From: an uncultured Succinivibrionaceae bacterium
GTDB taxonomy: Bacteria > Pseudomonadota > Gammaproteobacteria > Enterobacterales > Succinivibrionaceae
DNA length: 64,000 nucleotides
Reading direction: 5' to 3'
Assembly: GCA_944393045.1 (NCBI GenBank)
Contig: CALXYT010000002.1
Coordinates: forward strand, 1-64,000
Shown here: piece after piece, positions 47,761 to 56,224 of the stretch
How the letters are laid out: each line of letters starts with the position of its first letter
Position numbering within the stretch: the first letter of the stretch is position 1
Notes under the pieces: model-generated
What the model was told of the DNA's origin: nothing
The model's input: only the letters and a program-made list of their open reading frames with translations
Databases searched by the model: none
Program-made: the position numbers and the translations under genes

Positions 47761-47797
47761 ATATTATTACAAGTTCTGTTTTATCCGTATTTTTAAA

Positions 47798-48223
47798 TTA
47801 TAAAGCCCCACGCAAGTTATATAAGTCATATAACACCCTACTATCAAGCTCAAGCTCTGTTACATAAGTATTATTAACCGGATACGTTCTTACTACTCTT
47901 GCGCCTTTAATAATCCCCGCAGTTCTTGCTTTTAGCTTATCACTTAGCTCAATATTATCACGCAAAGAAGTATCAGCAATTAGTGTCTGCCCATAAACTT
48001 GTTCACTTAGTTCTCGATAAGCATCAAGCTTAGAAGCACGCATAGCCTGAATAGTTCTATCATCATTGGTAGGTCCTTTCTGACGAGAAATTACTGCATA
48101 ACCTGTGGCACGTAAAATCGGAAATTGATCTGGTTTAGTTACATTATAAACTGTACTATTACTAGCACTACAACCTACTAATACCACTAATATTCCCATA
48201 ATTAGTAAAATTGCTTTAGCCAT
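47798..48223 (-). CDS. flgP: Outer-membrane flagellar lipoprotein FlgP
   Basis: This 141-residue LPP20-family lipoprotein has lipobox VVLVGC, followed by FPILRATGYAVISRQ and RASKLDAYRELSEQVYGQTL. In Vibrio FlgP belongs to the outer-membrane structure that supports the sheathed or polar flagellum. It is encoded 11 bases after flgO and cotranscribed with it. AAGGAG precedes the ATG. Confidence 0.94.
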   Translation of the reverse strand: MAKAILLIMGILVVLVGCSASNSTVYNVTKPDQFPILRATGYAVISRQKGPTNDDRTIQAMRASKLDAYRELSEQVYGQTLIADTSLRDNIELSDKLKARTAGIIKGARVVRTYPVNNTYVTELELDSRVLYDLYNLRGAL

Positions 48224-48234
48224 AGTACTTCTCC

Positions 48235-49218
48235 TTAATATCTATCATATTGGCTCTGTGTGCCAATATCTCTAACTAACTTGTCCCCCATGCTAAAGGT
48301 AGTAGCAGGATAAATTAGTGGAATGGAACAAGGTTTATGACAATTAGTTTTACTAGCGCCAGGAAATTGACACGGAGGATTATTCTCGCCATAAGTTCTT
48401 GCGCAAGGAGCGTTATTATCACTTACCTTGGTCAATACTTTTTCAGAATTTTTGGTTGTGTTTTTTGTTAAAACGTTGCTATTAGCTGATTTCTCAACCT
48501 TACCAGCAGGTTTTAAAACTTTAATGTTCTTCTTGGCTTTAGCATTATTCTCTGAGTTACCTACAAGGTCTGCTTTACTTATTTGCTTAGCTCTACCTTC
48601 TTTAGTAATTTTTTTTGGGTGTTTGCTATAATCGATAATGCCATATAAATTACAAGTATTTGTATAGCTTCTATAACACTCAGGTAAATGTTCTTTTGGG
48701 ATAAAAACCTCTGCTGAGGCCTCAACCATCGAAGTCTTAAGATTTACTATACGCCCATAAAGCATTACTCCTCTTTCAGAGAAGCTCATAGTTCCTGTTA
48801 GTACACGACTGACTTTTGCCTTAGTGGCAAGTTTTTGCCAGTTGCGGGAATAAACGTAATCACCGTTTTTTGTTACCTCTAAAAATCCAGTAAGCTTATA
48901 ATCTACTACGGTAAACCCCTTATTGTGTAAGGAGCTAACAAAGATTTCAGCTAATTCCCTACCTAACCAATCAGTACGCTCTAAAGAATCAACATCAACC
49001 ATAGTAGCAATAGCAATTTTATCGATAAATGCTGTTGGTGGAATAGTTGCTGTTAAATCCTCAACCAGCTTTTCTCCATAGGCTCTTAAAGCAGGTTCCT
49101 CACTAACCTTAGTAGATGTTTGAGGCTTTATAGTAGAAGTATTTGATGTAGTACTACACCCTTGAAGTAGTATTGCCATACTAATAATAGTAATACCGAG
49201 CAAATTAACAATTTTCAT
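48235..49218 (-). CDS. flgO: Flagellar outer-membrane protein FlgO with Cys-rich tail
   Basis: This lipoprotein of 327 residues has lipobox LLQGC. The conserved FlgO domain (about residues 45-190) contains KIAIATMVDVDSLERTDWLGRELAE, VSRVLTGTMSFSERGVMLYGRIVN and KTSMVEASAEVFIP (key parts). After that comes an extension: ECYRSYTNTC, then about 60 Lys/Asn-rich residues, then PCARTYGENNPPC, NCHKPC and a short end. That makes six cysteines beyond the lipobox, which could form disulfides in the periplasm. From memory Vibrio FlgO is shorter and lacks this. It is divergent from flgT with a sigma-54-like promoter, and flgP follows. Confidence 0.92.
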   Translation of the reverse strand: MKIVNLLGITIISMAILLQGCSTTSNTSTIKPQTSTKVSEEPALRAYGEKLVEDLTATIPPTAFIDKIAIATMVDVDSLERTDWLGRELAEIFVSSLHNKGFTVVDYKLTGFLEVTKNGDYVYSRNWQKLATKAKVSRVLTGTMSFSERGVMLYGRIVNLKTSMVEASAEVFIPKEHLPECYRSYTNTCNLYGIIDYSKHPKKITKEGRAKQISKADLVGNSENNAKAKKNIKVLKPAGKVEKSANSNVLTKNTTKNSEKVLTKVSDNNAPCARTYGENNPPCQFPGASKTNCHKPCSIPLIYPATTFSMGDKLVRDIGTQSQYDRY

Positions 49219-49243
49219 CTCTCGCCTCTATCCATTTTCTAAC

Positions 49244-49262
49244 AACACATTCATGATGTGTT
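49244..49262. promoter_or_regulatory. Inverted repeat in the flgO leader
   Basis: AACACAT-TCATG-ATGTGTT is a perfect 7-base dyad between the flgO start codon and its sigma-54-like promoter. It could be an activator site or an mRNA hairpin. Confidence 0.4.
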
Positions 49263-49284
49263 AAAATTTTGTCACCAAGATGCA

Positions 49285-49312
49285 TGGTATACATAATGCA
49301 ATCCTTATGCCT
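49285..49312. promoter_or_regulatory. Overlapping divergent sigma-54-like promoters of flgT and flgO
   Basis: On the plus strand ATGGTATACATAATGCA places GG and GC ten bases apart (49286-49299). On the minus strand AGGCAT-AAGGA-TTGCA does the same (49312-49297). Both -12 elements share the palindrome TGCA at 49297-49300, so polymerase can hardly occupy both at once. Confidence 0.6.
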
Positions 49313-49338
49313 AAATGAAAGACTGCGAGAAAATGCTT

Positions 49339-50487
49339 ATGATAAAAATTATTATTCTGCTCTTTACCCTTCTTTACGCTTCTTTATCCTACGCGCAATG
49401 GTTTGAAACTGAAGGGACGGCACAAATTAAAAATGGCGATGTAGCATTAGCACGTACTAAGGCAATAGAAGAAGCTTTAAGACAGGCGATGCTAGAATCC
49501 GGCTCTTTTATTACCAGTGAGCAAGAAATTTCTAATGGGGCTATAAGTAAAGATAACTTCAGCTTAAGCTCCTCAAATGACGTTAAGCAATATACTTTAG
49601 TTTCTCAATCCCAGAAAGATAACTTTTTAACAGTAAGGATTAGGGTTTTTATCGATAATCAATTTAACTTATGCTTGGGAGAAGCTTATCCTAAGAATGT
49701 CTTACCTATTCTTTTTACTTATGACCTTAATCAATTTCAGGAAAGTAGTTATAGCCTTACCGATTTAAATGCAGAAATTACTCGTGCTATCACTTCTAAG
49801 CTTAATACCAAACCTCGCCTTAATGTTTTAGGGTACTATAATAAAAACTTAGGTCTTGATCCTATTAGACTTAATCCTAATAAAGATAAGTTTCATAAGA
49901 CTCTGCTTGAGCTTGCCTTGACCAAGGATGCACAGTTTATTATTTTAGGGATTATTAGAGATATCTCCACCCGTCAAAGAGAAGGATTGTTAAACTCCTT
50001 TATGGACAATGAAAACAGAGCACTTGCCTTAAGTATTTATGTCTATAATGCTCTTTCTGGGTCTTTAGTTTATAGTAATGACTATAGTGGTGATGCCCCC
50101 TGGGATAAAAATATTACTAATGCTAAATCCTCAGTTTTTTGGGAGTCGCAATATGGTAAGTTAGTTACTACCATCATAAATGGCATCAGCAATGATATTG
50201 AAAAAACTTTAACCTGCCAAAAACCAACTGGCATTATTTTAAAAGAATTAGATGAAGGAGCATTTTATATTAACCTTGGCAGTAAAAACGGTATTAAACA
50301 GGGAACAAGGTTCTATATCGACCATAATGCCTCTTTTGTAGATAATTATGGCAATGTGCGTTATAGTAAAAAACGCAGCAGAACTATCTTGAAAGCCATA
50401 AGCGTTGATCTAAATACTGCTATTATTAAACCTTTGGCTGATAGATCAGGTAATATCCAAATTCATGATCTTGTTTTTATTGAATAG
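49339..50487 (+). CDS. flgT: Flagellar H-ring protein FlgT
   Basis: FlgT forms the H ring around the LP ring of polar flagella and is needed for stator assembly. The mature part begins QWFETEGTAQIKNGDVALARTKAIEEALRQAM, the FlgT N-terminal domain (key part). A middle domain FIILGIIRDISTRQREG and a C-terminal SH3-like domain (GSKNGIKQGTRFYI) follow. ATG 49315 is open, but it would leave only a 4-base leader behind the predicted sigma-54 start. ATG 49339 gives a normal signal peptide (IKIIILLFTLLYASLSYA), so it is preferred; 49333 is also possible. Confidence 0.9.
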   Translation: MIKIIILLFTLLYASLSYAQWFETEGTAQIKNGDVALARTKAIEEALRQAMLESGSFITSEQEISNGAISKDNFSLSSSNDVKQYTLVSQSQKDNFLTVRIRVFIDNQFNLCLGEAYPKNVLPILFTYDLNQFQESSYSLTDLNAEITRAITSKLNTKPRLNVLGYYNKNLGLDPIRLNPNKDKFHKTLLELALTKDAQFIILGIIRDISTRQREGLLNSFMDNENRALALSIYVYNALSGSLVYSNDYSGDAPWDKNITNAKSSVFWESQYGKLVTTIINGISNDIEKTLTCQKPTGIILKELDEGAFYINLGSKNGIKQGTRFYIDHNASFVDNYGNVRYSKKRSRTILKAISVDLNTAIIKPLADRSGNIQIHDLVFIE

Positions 50488-50618
50488 TTTAAAAAACACC
50501 AAGAGACAGGAGCGTTAGAACCGTAAATCTAAAGAGCGCAAAATAGCAACTAAAGCGCATAACTACTAAAAAAAATCTTTCATAAAATAAAAAAGCAGCT
50601 ATAATACGCTCCTATGAT

Positions 50619-50693
50619 CTCCTCATAGTTAAATGGATATAACGAGCCCCTCCTAAGGGCTAATTACAGGTTCGATTCCTGTTGGGGAGGCCA
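50619..50693 (+). tRNA. tRNA-Arg (CCT)
   Basis: The acceptor CTCCTCA (50619-50625) pairs with TGGGGAG, followed by G and an encoded CCA. Anticodon loop CTCCTAA gives CCT, and the T arm is ACAGG-TTCGATT-CCTGT. The body is nearly identical to E. coli argW. TATAAT at 50600-50605 is the -10 box. Position 1 is C, which is unusual but pairs with G. Confidence 0.96.
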
Positions 50694-50834
50694 TTACTAA
50701 TCTCATTACATCTTTTCCTTTTAAAATAACGCCTTTTTCTCTTATCAAGCAATCATTTCTTTGCGCAAGTTGCTAATAATCGCTACAATTTACTTAGCTA
50801 CTCCAAAAACATACGCTAACAAACAAGGAACGTT

Positions 50835-51848
50835 ATGATTGGAATCACTAATTATATTAAGCATGATTTAGAAGGTATTTACACCGCAGAATTACTCCGG
50901 GGTGGCATAAGCATGCTGTGCGCAATTGTTATTAGCTCCTTAGTAGATTTAAAAGAAGCGCAAACTTATATTCTCATAGTTGCACTCTATGGTCTTAGAC
51001 CGATAACCCACGCTCCTTTTTTTAAACGCTTAGGCTTTATGATTTTAAGCCTAATGTTATTATCACTTACTTTACAAATTAGCCTTTATTTAGGGCAACA
51101 AAAACTTTACTTTTATGGTGGTATATTGGCAGTAATATTTTCTTGTTTAACAGTTTATGCCTTAGCACGTAAACCCATGGTATCTGGTACTATTATGTTT
51201 ATGAGTGTCTTTGCTATTATTAACTTTGGCATGGGGGTTATTGATACGGAGCATTTAATTACCCCACTACAACTACTTTATGCCTCAATCTATGGCAGTA
51301 TAAGCGTATTAATAGCAGTAATCTTAGTACCTATGATTCGTTTTCATTGGTGCTTAATGATAAATCATTGCTTTTATAGTCAATTAAAATCATTTAGTAA
51401 AATCATGAGTCACGATGATTTTTATGAAAGCTTTACCGATTTACCTGAATCTCATAAAAATAAAATCCTTATGCATCAAAGCTCACTAATGAATATTACA
51501 AGTTTTGTGCAAGATAAGGTACGCTTAAATTTATATCTACATATTCTTAATGGGCTAATGCTTATTTGCTACTGGCCATCAACCGCCTCTGATAAAACAC
51601 ATTTAAAAACTATCAATAACATTAGATCAGCAACTTTTACCCAAATCTATCATCTCTTAGATGCTAAAAAAAGCAAACGAGCAATGCGCATAGCTCAAAT
51701 AAAATTATTTATTACTGATTTACAAAAAATTCCTTATGGGGAGTTTTGTAATGGAGAGATGATACGCTTAACTATCGATGTGCTTGAAAGCTTAATCAGC
51801 ATCACTACAATCGATAATAAAAATAAAGCAGTTAAGGCTATGGAGTAA
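50835..51848 (+). CDS. FUSC-like membrane protein, first of a pair
   Basis: This 337-residue protein has about six N-terminal membrane segments in residues 20-170 (LRGGISMLCAIVISSLVDL, FMILSLMLLSLTLQISLYL, LYASIYGSISVLIAVILVPM). A helical cytoplasmic domain follows. The layout resembles one half of fusaric-acid-resistance type (FUSC/AaeB/YccS) exporters, which normally have two such halves in one chain. The next gene, two bases downstream, encodes the other half-like protein. Sequence conservation is weak here, so the family call rests mainly on the partner and topology. Confidence 0.6.
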   Translation: MIGITNYIKHDLEGIYTAELLRGGISMLCAIVISSLVDLKEAQTYILIVALYGLRPITHAPFFKRLGFMILSLMLLSLTLQISLYLGQQKLYFYGGILAVIFSCLTVYALARKPMVSGTIMFMSVFAIINFGMGVIDTEHLITPLQLLYASIYGSISVLIAVILVPMIRFHWCLMINHCFYSQLKSFSKIMSHDDFYESFTDLPESHKNKILMHQSSLMNITSFVQDKVRLNLYLHILNGLMLICYWPSTASDKTHLKTINNIRSATFTQIYHLLDAKKSKRAMRIAQIKLFITDLQKIPYGEFCNGEMIRLTIDVLESLISITTIDNKNKAVKAME

Positions 51849-51850
51849 TT

Positions 51851-52930
51851 ATGAAACACTATAAAACTATTTTTAGCAATAAACTTAGTGCCAGTAATGC
51901 TATCCTTGCCTGTCAAATTATCTCTATGGCAGTATCTATGTTATTAGCTCTTATTATTGCCTATCTTTATCCTGTGGATCAGAGCTTTTGGATTCCTCTT
52001 ACAACATTTTGTGTATGCCTTTATATAAGCACTCCTTTAACTGCTTTACGTAGGACTATTCATCGCATTTTAGGGAGCATTTATGGGGTAATTTTAGCAG
52101 GCATCATCTGTCTAATCTTTACCACACCTTCTATGCATTTACTGTTTTTAGTAATCTTTGCGGCTCTTACCCTCTGGTCAAGAGCCTTTGTGGCACTTTA
52201 TTATCTTTTTGTGACCTTTATGACGGCATCAGTAATAATGCTTTTGGCAATTTTAATGCGCAATACTGATTTAACACCTGAGTACTTAATATATGAGCGA
52301 CTTATTTTTACCTTAATCGGCGCCTTAATAAGTCTTATTGTCAGTATGAGCATTATGCCATCTTTAGAAAGATTAGATATGCTAAAAACTTACCGCCATT
52401 ACTTAAGTAAATTTATTCTTGAATATAAACAAATACTTACTCTCTCTAAAATTAGTCAAGATGATAATTACCATCTCCTTACGGCAAGAGTATATCAATC
52501 AAGCCAAGTTTATACCGAAAAGCTTCCCTTATGGCGTTATGCTCTAATTTTTAATCGCTTTATCTTTCGTGGGCTTTCACGATACCTTCATCGCATTCAT
52601 AAAATGCGTATCCAAAACTGTATTATCGCCAAAAGCCTTACGACTATTACCCTATCAAGTAAACCTCAAGAGTTACTACATAATAATTTTCTAGTAACTA
52701 AAAGTATTGTCGCAAACCTTATAACCCTTAATGCTCGCAAGGCAAATAGTAAACTTATTACCTTAAATCAAATAAATGAAGAATTTATTCAATATGTAAA
52801 AAACAATCCTAAGGAGCATAATCTTATTACCATAGCTCTTACCCTTAAAGAGCTACAAGAGGATTTACATCACCTAGTCAATGGGGCATTACAACTTTAC
52901 TTATCATATAAATACAATATAAAAAATTGA
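51851..52930 (+). CDS. FUSC-family membrane protein, second of a pair
   Basis: This 359-residue protein has six membrane segments. The FUSC core FWIPLTTFCVCLYISTPLTALRRTIHRILGSIYG is clearer than in its neighbour: tryptophan-proline, then an Arg-x3-Arg-x-LG pattern ahead of a glycine-rich helix. A cytoplasmic helical domain forms the second half (from about residue 180). It is probably an efflux or aromatic-acid export component working as a heteromer with the preceding protein. It starts two bases after that gene's stop. The substrate is unknown. No membrane-fusion protein is adjacent. Confidence 0.7.
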   Translation: MKHYKTIFSNKLSASNAILACQIISMAVSMLLALIIAYLYPVDQSFWIPLTTFCVCLYISTPLTALRRTIHRILGSIYGVILAGIICLIFTTPSMHLLFLVIFAALTLWSRAFVALYYLFVTFMTASVIMLLAILMRNTDLTPEYLIYERLIFTLIGALISLIVSMSIMPSLERLDMLKTYRHYLSKFILEYKQILTLSKISQDDNYHLLTARVYQSSQVYTEKLPLWRYALIFNRFIFRGLSRYLHRIHKMRIQNCIIAKSLTTITLSSKPQELLHNNFLVTKSIVANLITLNARKANSKLITLNQINEEFIQYVKNNPKEHNLITIALTLKELQEDLHHLVNGALQLYLSYKYNIKN

Positions 52931-53020
52931 AATATATATACCTTTAAAACTTAAAAATAAGGTACAATCGCTTAAACTCGATTAACTATAATTATAATTA
53001 TGAATATTTAAGGATAATCA

Positions 53021-53629
53021 ATGAAAGTTGCATTCTTATTAGTATCCGCAATAATTCTTGCAGGTTGTGCATCAAATACCCCTACCTCAGGTTCAAATGA
53101 GATAGAACTATCATCTCAAGCAAAAGAAATTTTATCAACCGAGCCTTCAATTGATATTACAGTAGCGGCTCAGTCGCTCTCAGCTTGGCCTTACCAAAAA
53201 AAAATGCTTACTTACTCACTAATCGCTAAAGATCCTTTGGTTCCTGTAAAAGATAAAGCAACCCTTAAGGCTTGGCAAAAAGTTACCGAAGAAAAAATTA
53301 TCAACACCCTTAATTCCTTAGGTCTAACTTATATGGAAAATGGTAAAGGGCGTTTTAATGTAACTTATGGTTTAACTCCACCATCAGAAGCTAAGGAAGT
53401 CTCGGAAGAGATGTTTAATGATATCGGGCTCACCACAGGTTCTACCACTCGAGGCAGTGCTACAAGCATTGAAGTAAGTATTAAAGATAGAAGAAGTTTA
53501 TTCCCTATTTGGTCAGGTGCTGTAAGTGGCGAACTTGATAAACCAGTAAAAACTGAAAAAACCCGTAAACGTATTGTTTATTCACTCTTAGATACACTTT
53601 TTAATAAACTACCTGTGGCAACTGAATAA
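53021..53629 (+). CDS. DUF4136-like lipoprotein
   Basis: This 202-residue lipoprotein has lipobox IILAGC. The order matches DUF4136-type lipoproteins: an N-terminal strand region, WQKVTEEKIINTLNSLGLTYMENGKGRFNVTYG, then SIEVSIKDRRSLFPIWSGAVSGE and a final helix (key parts). In those proteins a conserved Trp in a W-x-G motif follows a D-containing strand. Function of the family is unknown. AAGGAT precedes the ATG and a strong terminator follows. Confidence 0.75.
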   Translation: MKVAFLLVSAIILAGCASNTPTSGSNEIELSSQAKEILSTEPSIDITVAAQSLSAWPYQKKMLTYSLIAKDPLVPVKDKATLKAWQKVTEEKIINTLNSLGLTYMENGKGRFNVTYGLTPPSEAKEVSEEMFNDIGLTTGSTTRGSATSIEVSIKDRRSLFPIWSGAVSGELDKPVKTEKTRKRIVYSLLDTLFNKLPVATE

Positions 53630-53640
53630 CAGTTTAGCAA

Positions 53641-53662
53641 AACCCGAGTAACTCGGGTTTTT
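53641..53662 (+). terminator. Rho-independent terminator after the DUF4136-like gene
   Basis: AACCCGAGT (53641-53649) and ACTCGGGTT (53651-53659) pair perfectly, followed by TTT. Confidence 0.9.
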
Positions 53663-53701
53663 CATACATTGCTTTTGGTACAATCTTTTAGCACCCAATT
53701 A

Positions 53702-54217
53702 TTACTCAATTTCAGCTTCTTTATCTTTGTCTTTGTCCTTATCTTTTTCAAGATTAGCTAAAACATAATTGGTAATGGCGCCATAAACTTGAGTGGCAAT
53801 ATTTTTGATATAACGAAGGTGTCTAGTAACTGCTACTTTTGATAACTGAGCTACTATATTTTGCAGAGCCTCTTCATTATTGATAATCGTTTCTTTATGT
53901 AAAAATAACGCAAGAACAATATCAGCGTAATTATTCTCCACAAAGTTATAATGTACAGGTTTTTCAAGAATTACTAAAATGGCGCATTCCTTAGCCTCAT
54001 CGGGAATAACACAGTGTGGCATAGCAAAGCCATTAGCAATATAGGTACTACCTATGTTTTCACGTAGGATTAATAACTCTATTAAATCTTTCATAGGTAG
54101 CTGAGTTTTTACAGCCGCTTTTTTGGCTATTTCTTCAAAAGTTTTTTTCTTACTATAACAAAGGACAGGGCTAAGCACACTGTCCTTTGAAAGAATTTCA
54201 CTTAATACAAAAGCCAT
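53702..54217 (-). CDS. ptsN: Nitrogen-regulatory PTS protein EIIA-Ntr
   Basis: PtsN takes phosphate from NPr on an active-site histidine and modulates potassium transport and nitrogen stress responses. The 171 residues fit the EIIA fold with His68 in NGFAMPHCV (E. coli AIPHGK). The C-terminus carries KDKDKDKDKEAEIE, encoded by a run of 6-base units, an unusual charged tail. It follows hpf by five bases. In E. coli the order rpoN-hpf-ptsN is conserved; rpoN is not present upstream here. Confidence 0.9.
   Translation of the reverse strand: MAFVLSEILSKDSVLSPVLCYSKKKTFEEIAKKAAVKTQLPMKDLIELLILRENIGSTYIANGFAMPHCVIPDEAKECAILVILEKPVHYNFVENNYADIVLALFLHKETIINNEEALQNIVAQLSKVAVTRHLRYIKNIATQVYGAITNYVLANLEKDKDKDKDKEAEIE
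53723..53746 (-). repeat. 6-base repeat encoding the Lys-Asp tail of PtsN
   Basis: Four consecutive hexamers (ATCTTT, GTCTTT, GTCCTT, ATCTTT on the plus strand) encode alternating Lys-Asp. Copy-number change would alter the tail by two residues per unit without a frameshift. Confidence 0.8.
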
Positions 54218-54222
54218 AGAAA

Positions 54223-54507
54223 TTAGTTAGTTAATTTTTCTTTATGCTTAACTAATTGACGTTCTAGCTTATCTACTAATGTATCAATAGCAGCATACAT
54301 ACTTTCTGCAACTGAATCAGCAAATAATTCATCTCCCTTTACTGAAACCTTAGCTTCAGCTTTCTGATCTAAGTTTTCAACTGTAAGAATAACATTAATA
54401 GATTTAATATATTCTTCAAGGCGCTTTAAATGATCCATCTTGTCTGTTACATAATTACGTAAGGCTTCGGTAACTTCTACATGATGACCAACGATTGTAA
54501 TCTGCAT
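54223..54507 (-). CDS. hpf: Ribosome hibernation promoting factor (short form)
   Basis: Hpf binds the 30S decoding centre and promotes 100S ribosome dimers in stationary phase. The 94 residues contain MQITIVGHHVEVTEALRNYV, VILTVENLDQKAEAKVSVKG and DSVAESMYAAIDTLVDKLERQL (key parts). ATG 54507 has AGGAG seven bases upstream; the in-frame GTG 54513 is one base from that site and is unlikely. It heads hpf-ptsN. Confidence 0.95.
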   Translation of the reverse strand: MQITIVGHHVEVTEALRNYVTDKMDHLKRLEEYIKSINVILTVENLDQKAEAKVSVKGDELFADSVAESMYAAIDTLVDKLERQLVKHKEKLTN

Positions 54508-54869
54508 AAGCACACTCCTAAAAAATCTTGAGAACCTCAGCTAGGTTCAACATTGTCATGTTCTATCTACAAGTCCATGACATAACATACTGTAATTAAA
54601 TTCTAGGAGATAAATATCTTCTTAGCTAGTGAATTTTACAGGAAAGGTGATAAATATTCTCTTTTTTACTAAAAAAATGGATTTTCTGTTCAAATTTTAC
54701 ACCATTTAACTTTATTTCAACCGTGAGTTCATAATGCTAAATATTCAGCAAATTTTCCTATCTAACCTTAAACTCTTAAAAAAAACTACCCTTAACTTTA
54801 AGTATTTTGCTTTTTTCCCGAAAAGCTCTTGCTTAAATCAAAAAATAAGGTAAAATAGCTCTGGTCTTT
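54508..54869. other. Intergenic region between hpf and tRNA-Leu
   Basis: No gene is seen. At the right end TTGCTT-N16-TAAAAT (54829-54856) is a likely promoter for the tRNA, with a start near 54863. The rest is AT-rich DNA that must contain the hpf promoter on the other strand, which I cannot place. Confidence 0.5.
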
Positions 54870-54956
54870 GCCAGAATGGCGGAATTGGTAGACGCAGCGG
54901 ATTCAAAATCCGCCGGTAGCAATATCATGAGGGTTCAAGTCCCTCTTCTGGTACCA
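54870..54956 (+). tRNA. tRNA-Leu (CAA)
   Basis: The acceptor GCCAGAA (54870-54876) pairs with TTCTGGT (one G-U), followed by A and an encoded CCA. Anticodon arm GCGGA-TTCAAAA-TCCGC gives anticodon CAA. The long variable arm and GGTTCAAGTCC T loop fit class II tRNA-Leu. Confidence 0.96.
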
Positions 54957-55421
54957 TAACAAAATCTTTCCCTAATCTAATAAATCACAGTTACTATCTA
55001 ACTTAAAAATCAAGATTAAACTCTGCTAAAATTTTTTATCAGTAGATTTTGATAATGATATTCCTAATCAGGAAACCATAAAAAGCTATAAATAACTCGA
55101 AGAAGATTTAAAGAATCCTTAAAGATTAAAAATTCATAACTCTCTTTAAGAAATAAGGCATGATTTAAATAATAAAGAGGATTAAAGCGCCTAATATCTT
55201 GGCTCTGCTCCTTTACTTCATTATTACCTTTTCCCCTAAAAATATAGCAATATTAGCTGCTGCAAACTTCATTTACTAAAATTTCTTGCAAAAACTACCT
55301 CAAATCTTTAAATTATATCTTAGGTACAATCTTTTTAGCGTTACTATAAAGTTTAAGCACTTAGGTAGTTTTGCCAATCTTAAGCTTAACAACAGTATAT
55401 TTACTCAAAGAATCCCCAATA
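54957..55421. other. Gene-free AT-rich stretch after tRNA-Leu
   Basis: About 465 bases contain only short chance frames. I see no integrase, direct repeat of the tRNA 3' end, or other trace of an integrated element. The right end must hold the promoter of the Sel1-repeat gene. Confidence 0.5.
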
Positions 55422-56216
55422 ATGAAAAATTGCTATTCACTCCTTATTTACGCCCTAAGTGCCCATATAGCACTTGCTAATGATATTCCTGGTAATAATT
55501 TAAATTGCATCGATTCCATTAAAGCCAAACATTTTGAGGTTGCCATGCAGCAATGTGAGCTAGAAACGGAAGAAGGCAATGCAGCAGCTGCTGAAATGCT
55601 CGGATATCTTTTTTTAGAAGGCAAAGGCGGGCCAAAAGACTGGGGATTAGCTAAAAGATATTTAGAGCAGGCAGTTAATCTTGGTAATAATAACGCCAAC
55701 CGCTATTTAGGCGTTATTTACTGGAATGGTCTTGGGGTAAAAACTAATCATCAGCTTGCTCATTCTTATTTCTCTAGATGTTTAAGCTTTAGTAAAGGAG
55801 AGGATATCTCTTGCAGCGTGCAATATGCAAAAACCCTAAGCGCTACTTCTAACACCTTAGAAGATAAAATTCATGCCTTAGAAATTTATGAAAAACTCCT
55901 TGAAAATGAAGCTTATGAATATAGCTTCAATTATGCCAAACTTGCTCTTGCACTTAAGTATTATCAGCAAGCTTTTGAGTATGCTGAACTTTTTATACTT
56001 TGGGCAAAACGATATGGCGATCTGGCATCATTACGCCATATTTATATTGAAGCTGAACAAATTAGTGCGGAAGCAGCCAAAAACCTTACCGATGAAATGC
56101 TTACTACAGGTTCTAATAATGTTAAAAATAAAATCCAACAAATTAACCACTTAGCAAACCCTAATTATAAAACCGTGGAACTACAAACTAGATATAAACG
56201 CAGTCAAAAGAAGTAA
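55422..56216 (+). CDS. Exported Sel1-repeat protein
   Basis: This 264-residue protein has a signal peptide (CYSLLIYALSAHIALA-ND). At least two Sel1-like repeats follow: GNAAAAEMLGYLFLEGKGGPKDWGLAKRYLEQAVNLGNNNANRYLGVIYWNGLGVKTNHQLAHSYF, described here by its AxxxLGxxYxxGxGxxxDxxxAxxxxxxA pattern. A less regular helical region makes up the C-terminal part. Such proteins scaffold periplasmic complexes. An upstream TTG (55371) is in frame, but ATG 55422 starts a clean signal peptide. It is eight bases upstream of dusA and probably cotranscribed. Confidence 0.8.
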   Translation: MKNCYSLLIYALSAHIALANDIPGNNLNCIDSIKAKHFEVAMQQCELETEEGNAAAAEMLGYLFLEGKGGPKDWGLAKRYLEQAVNLGNNNANRYLGVIYWNGLGVKTNHQLAHSYFSRCLSFSKGEDISCSVQYAKTLSATSNTLEDKIHALEIYEKLLENEAYEYSFNYAKLALALKYYQQAFEYAELFILWAKRYGDLASLRHIYIEAEQISAEAAKNLTDEMLTTGSNNVKNKIQQINHLANPNYKTVELQTRYKRSQKK

Positions 56217-56224
56217 AAACACTT

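Noticed and set aside
50619-50834. tRNA-Arg as an attachment site of an integrated element
   Set aside because: No integrase, no repeated tRNA 3' end and no compositional shift follow; the downstream genes look chromosomal.
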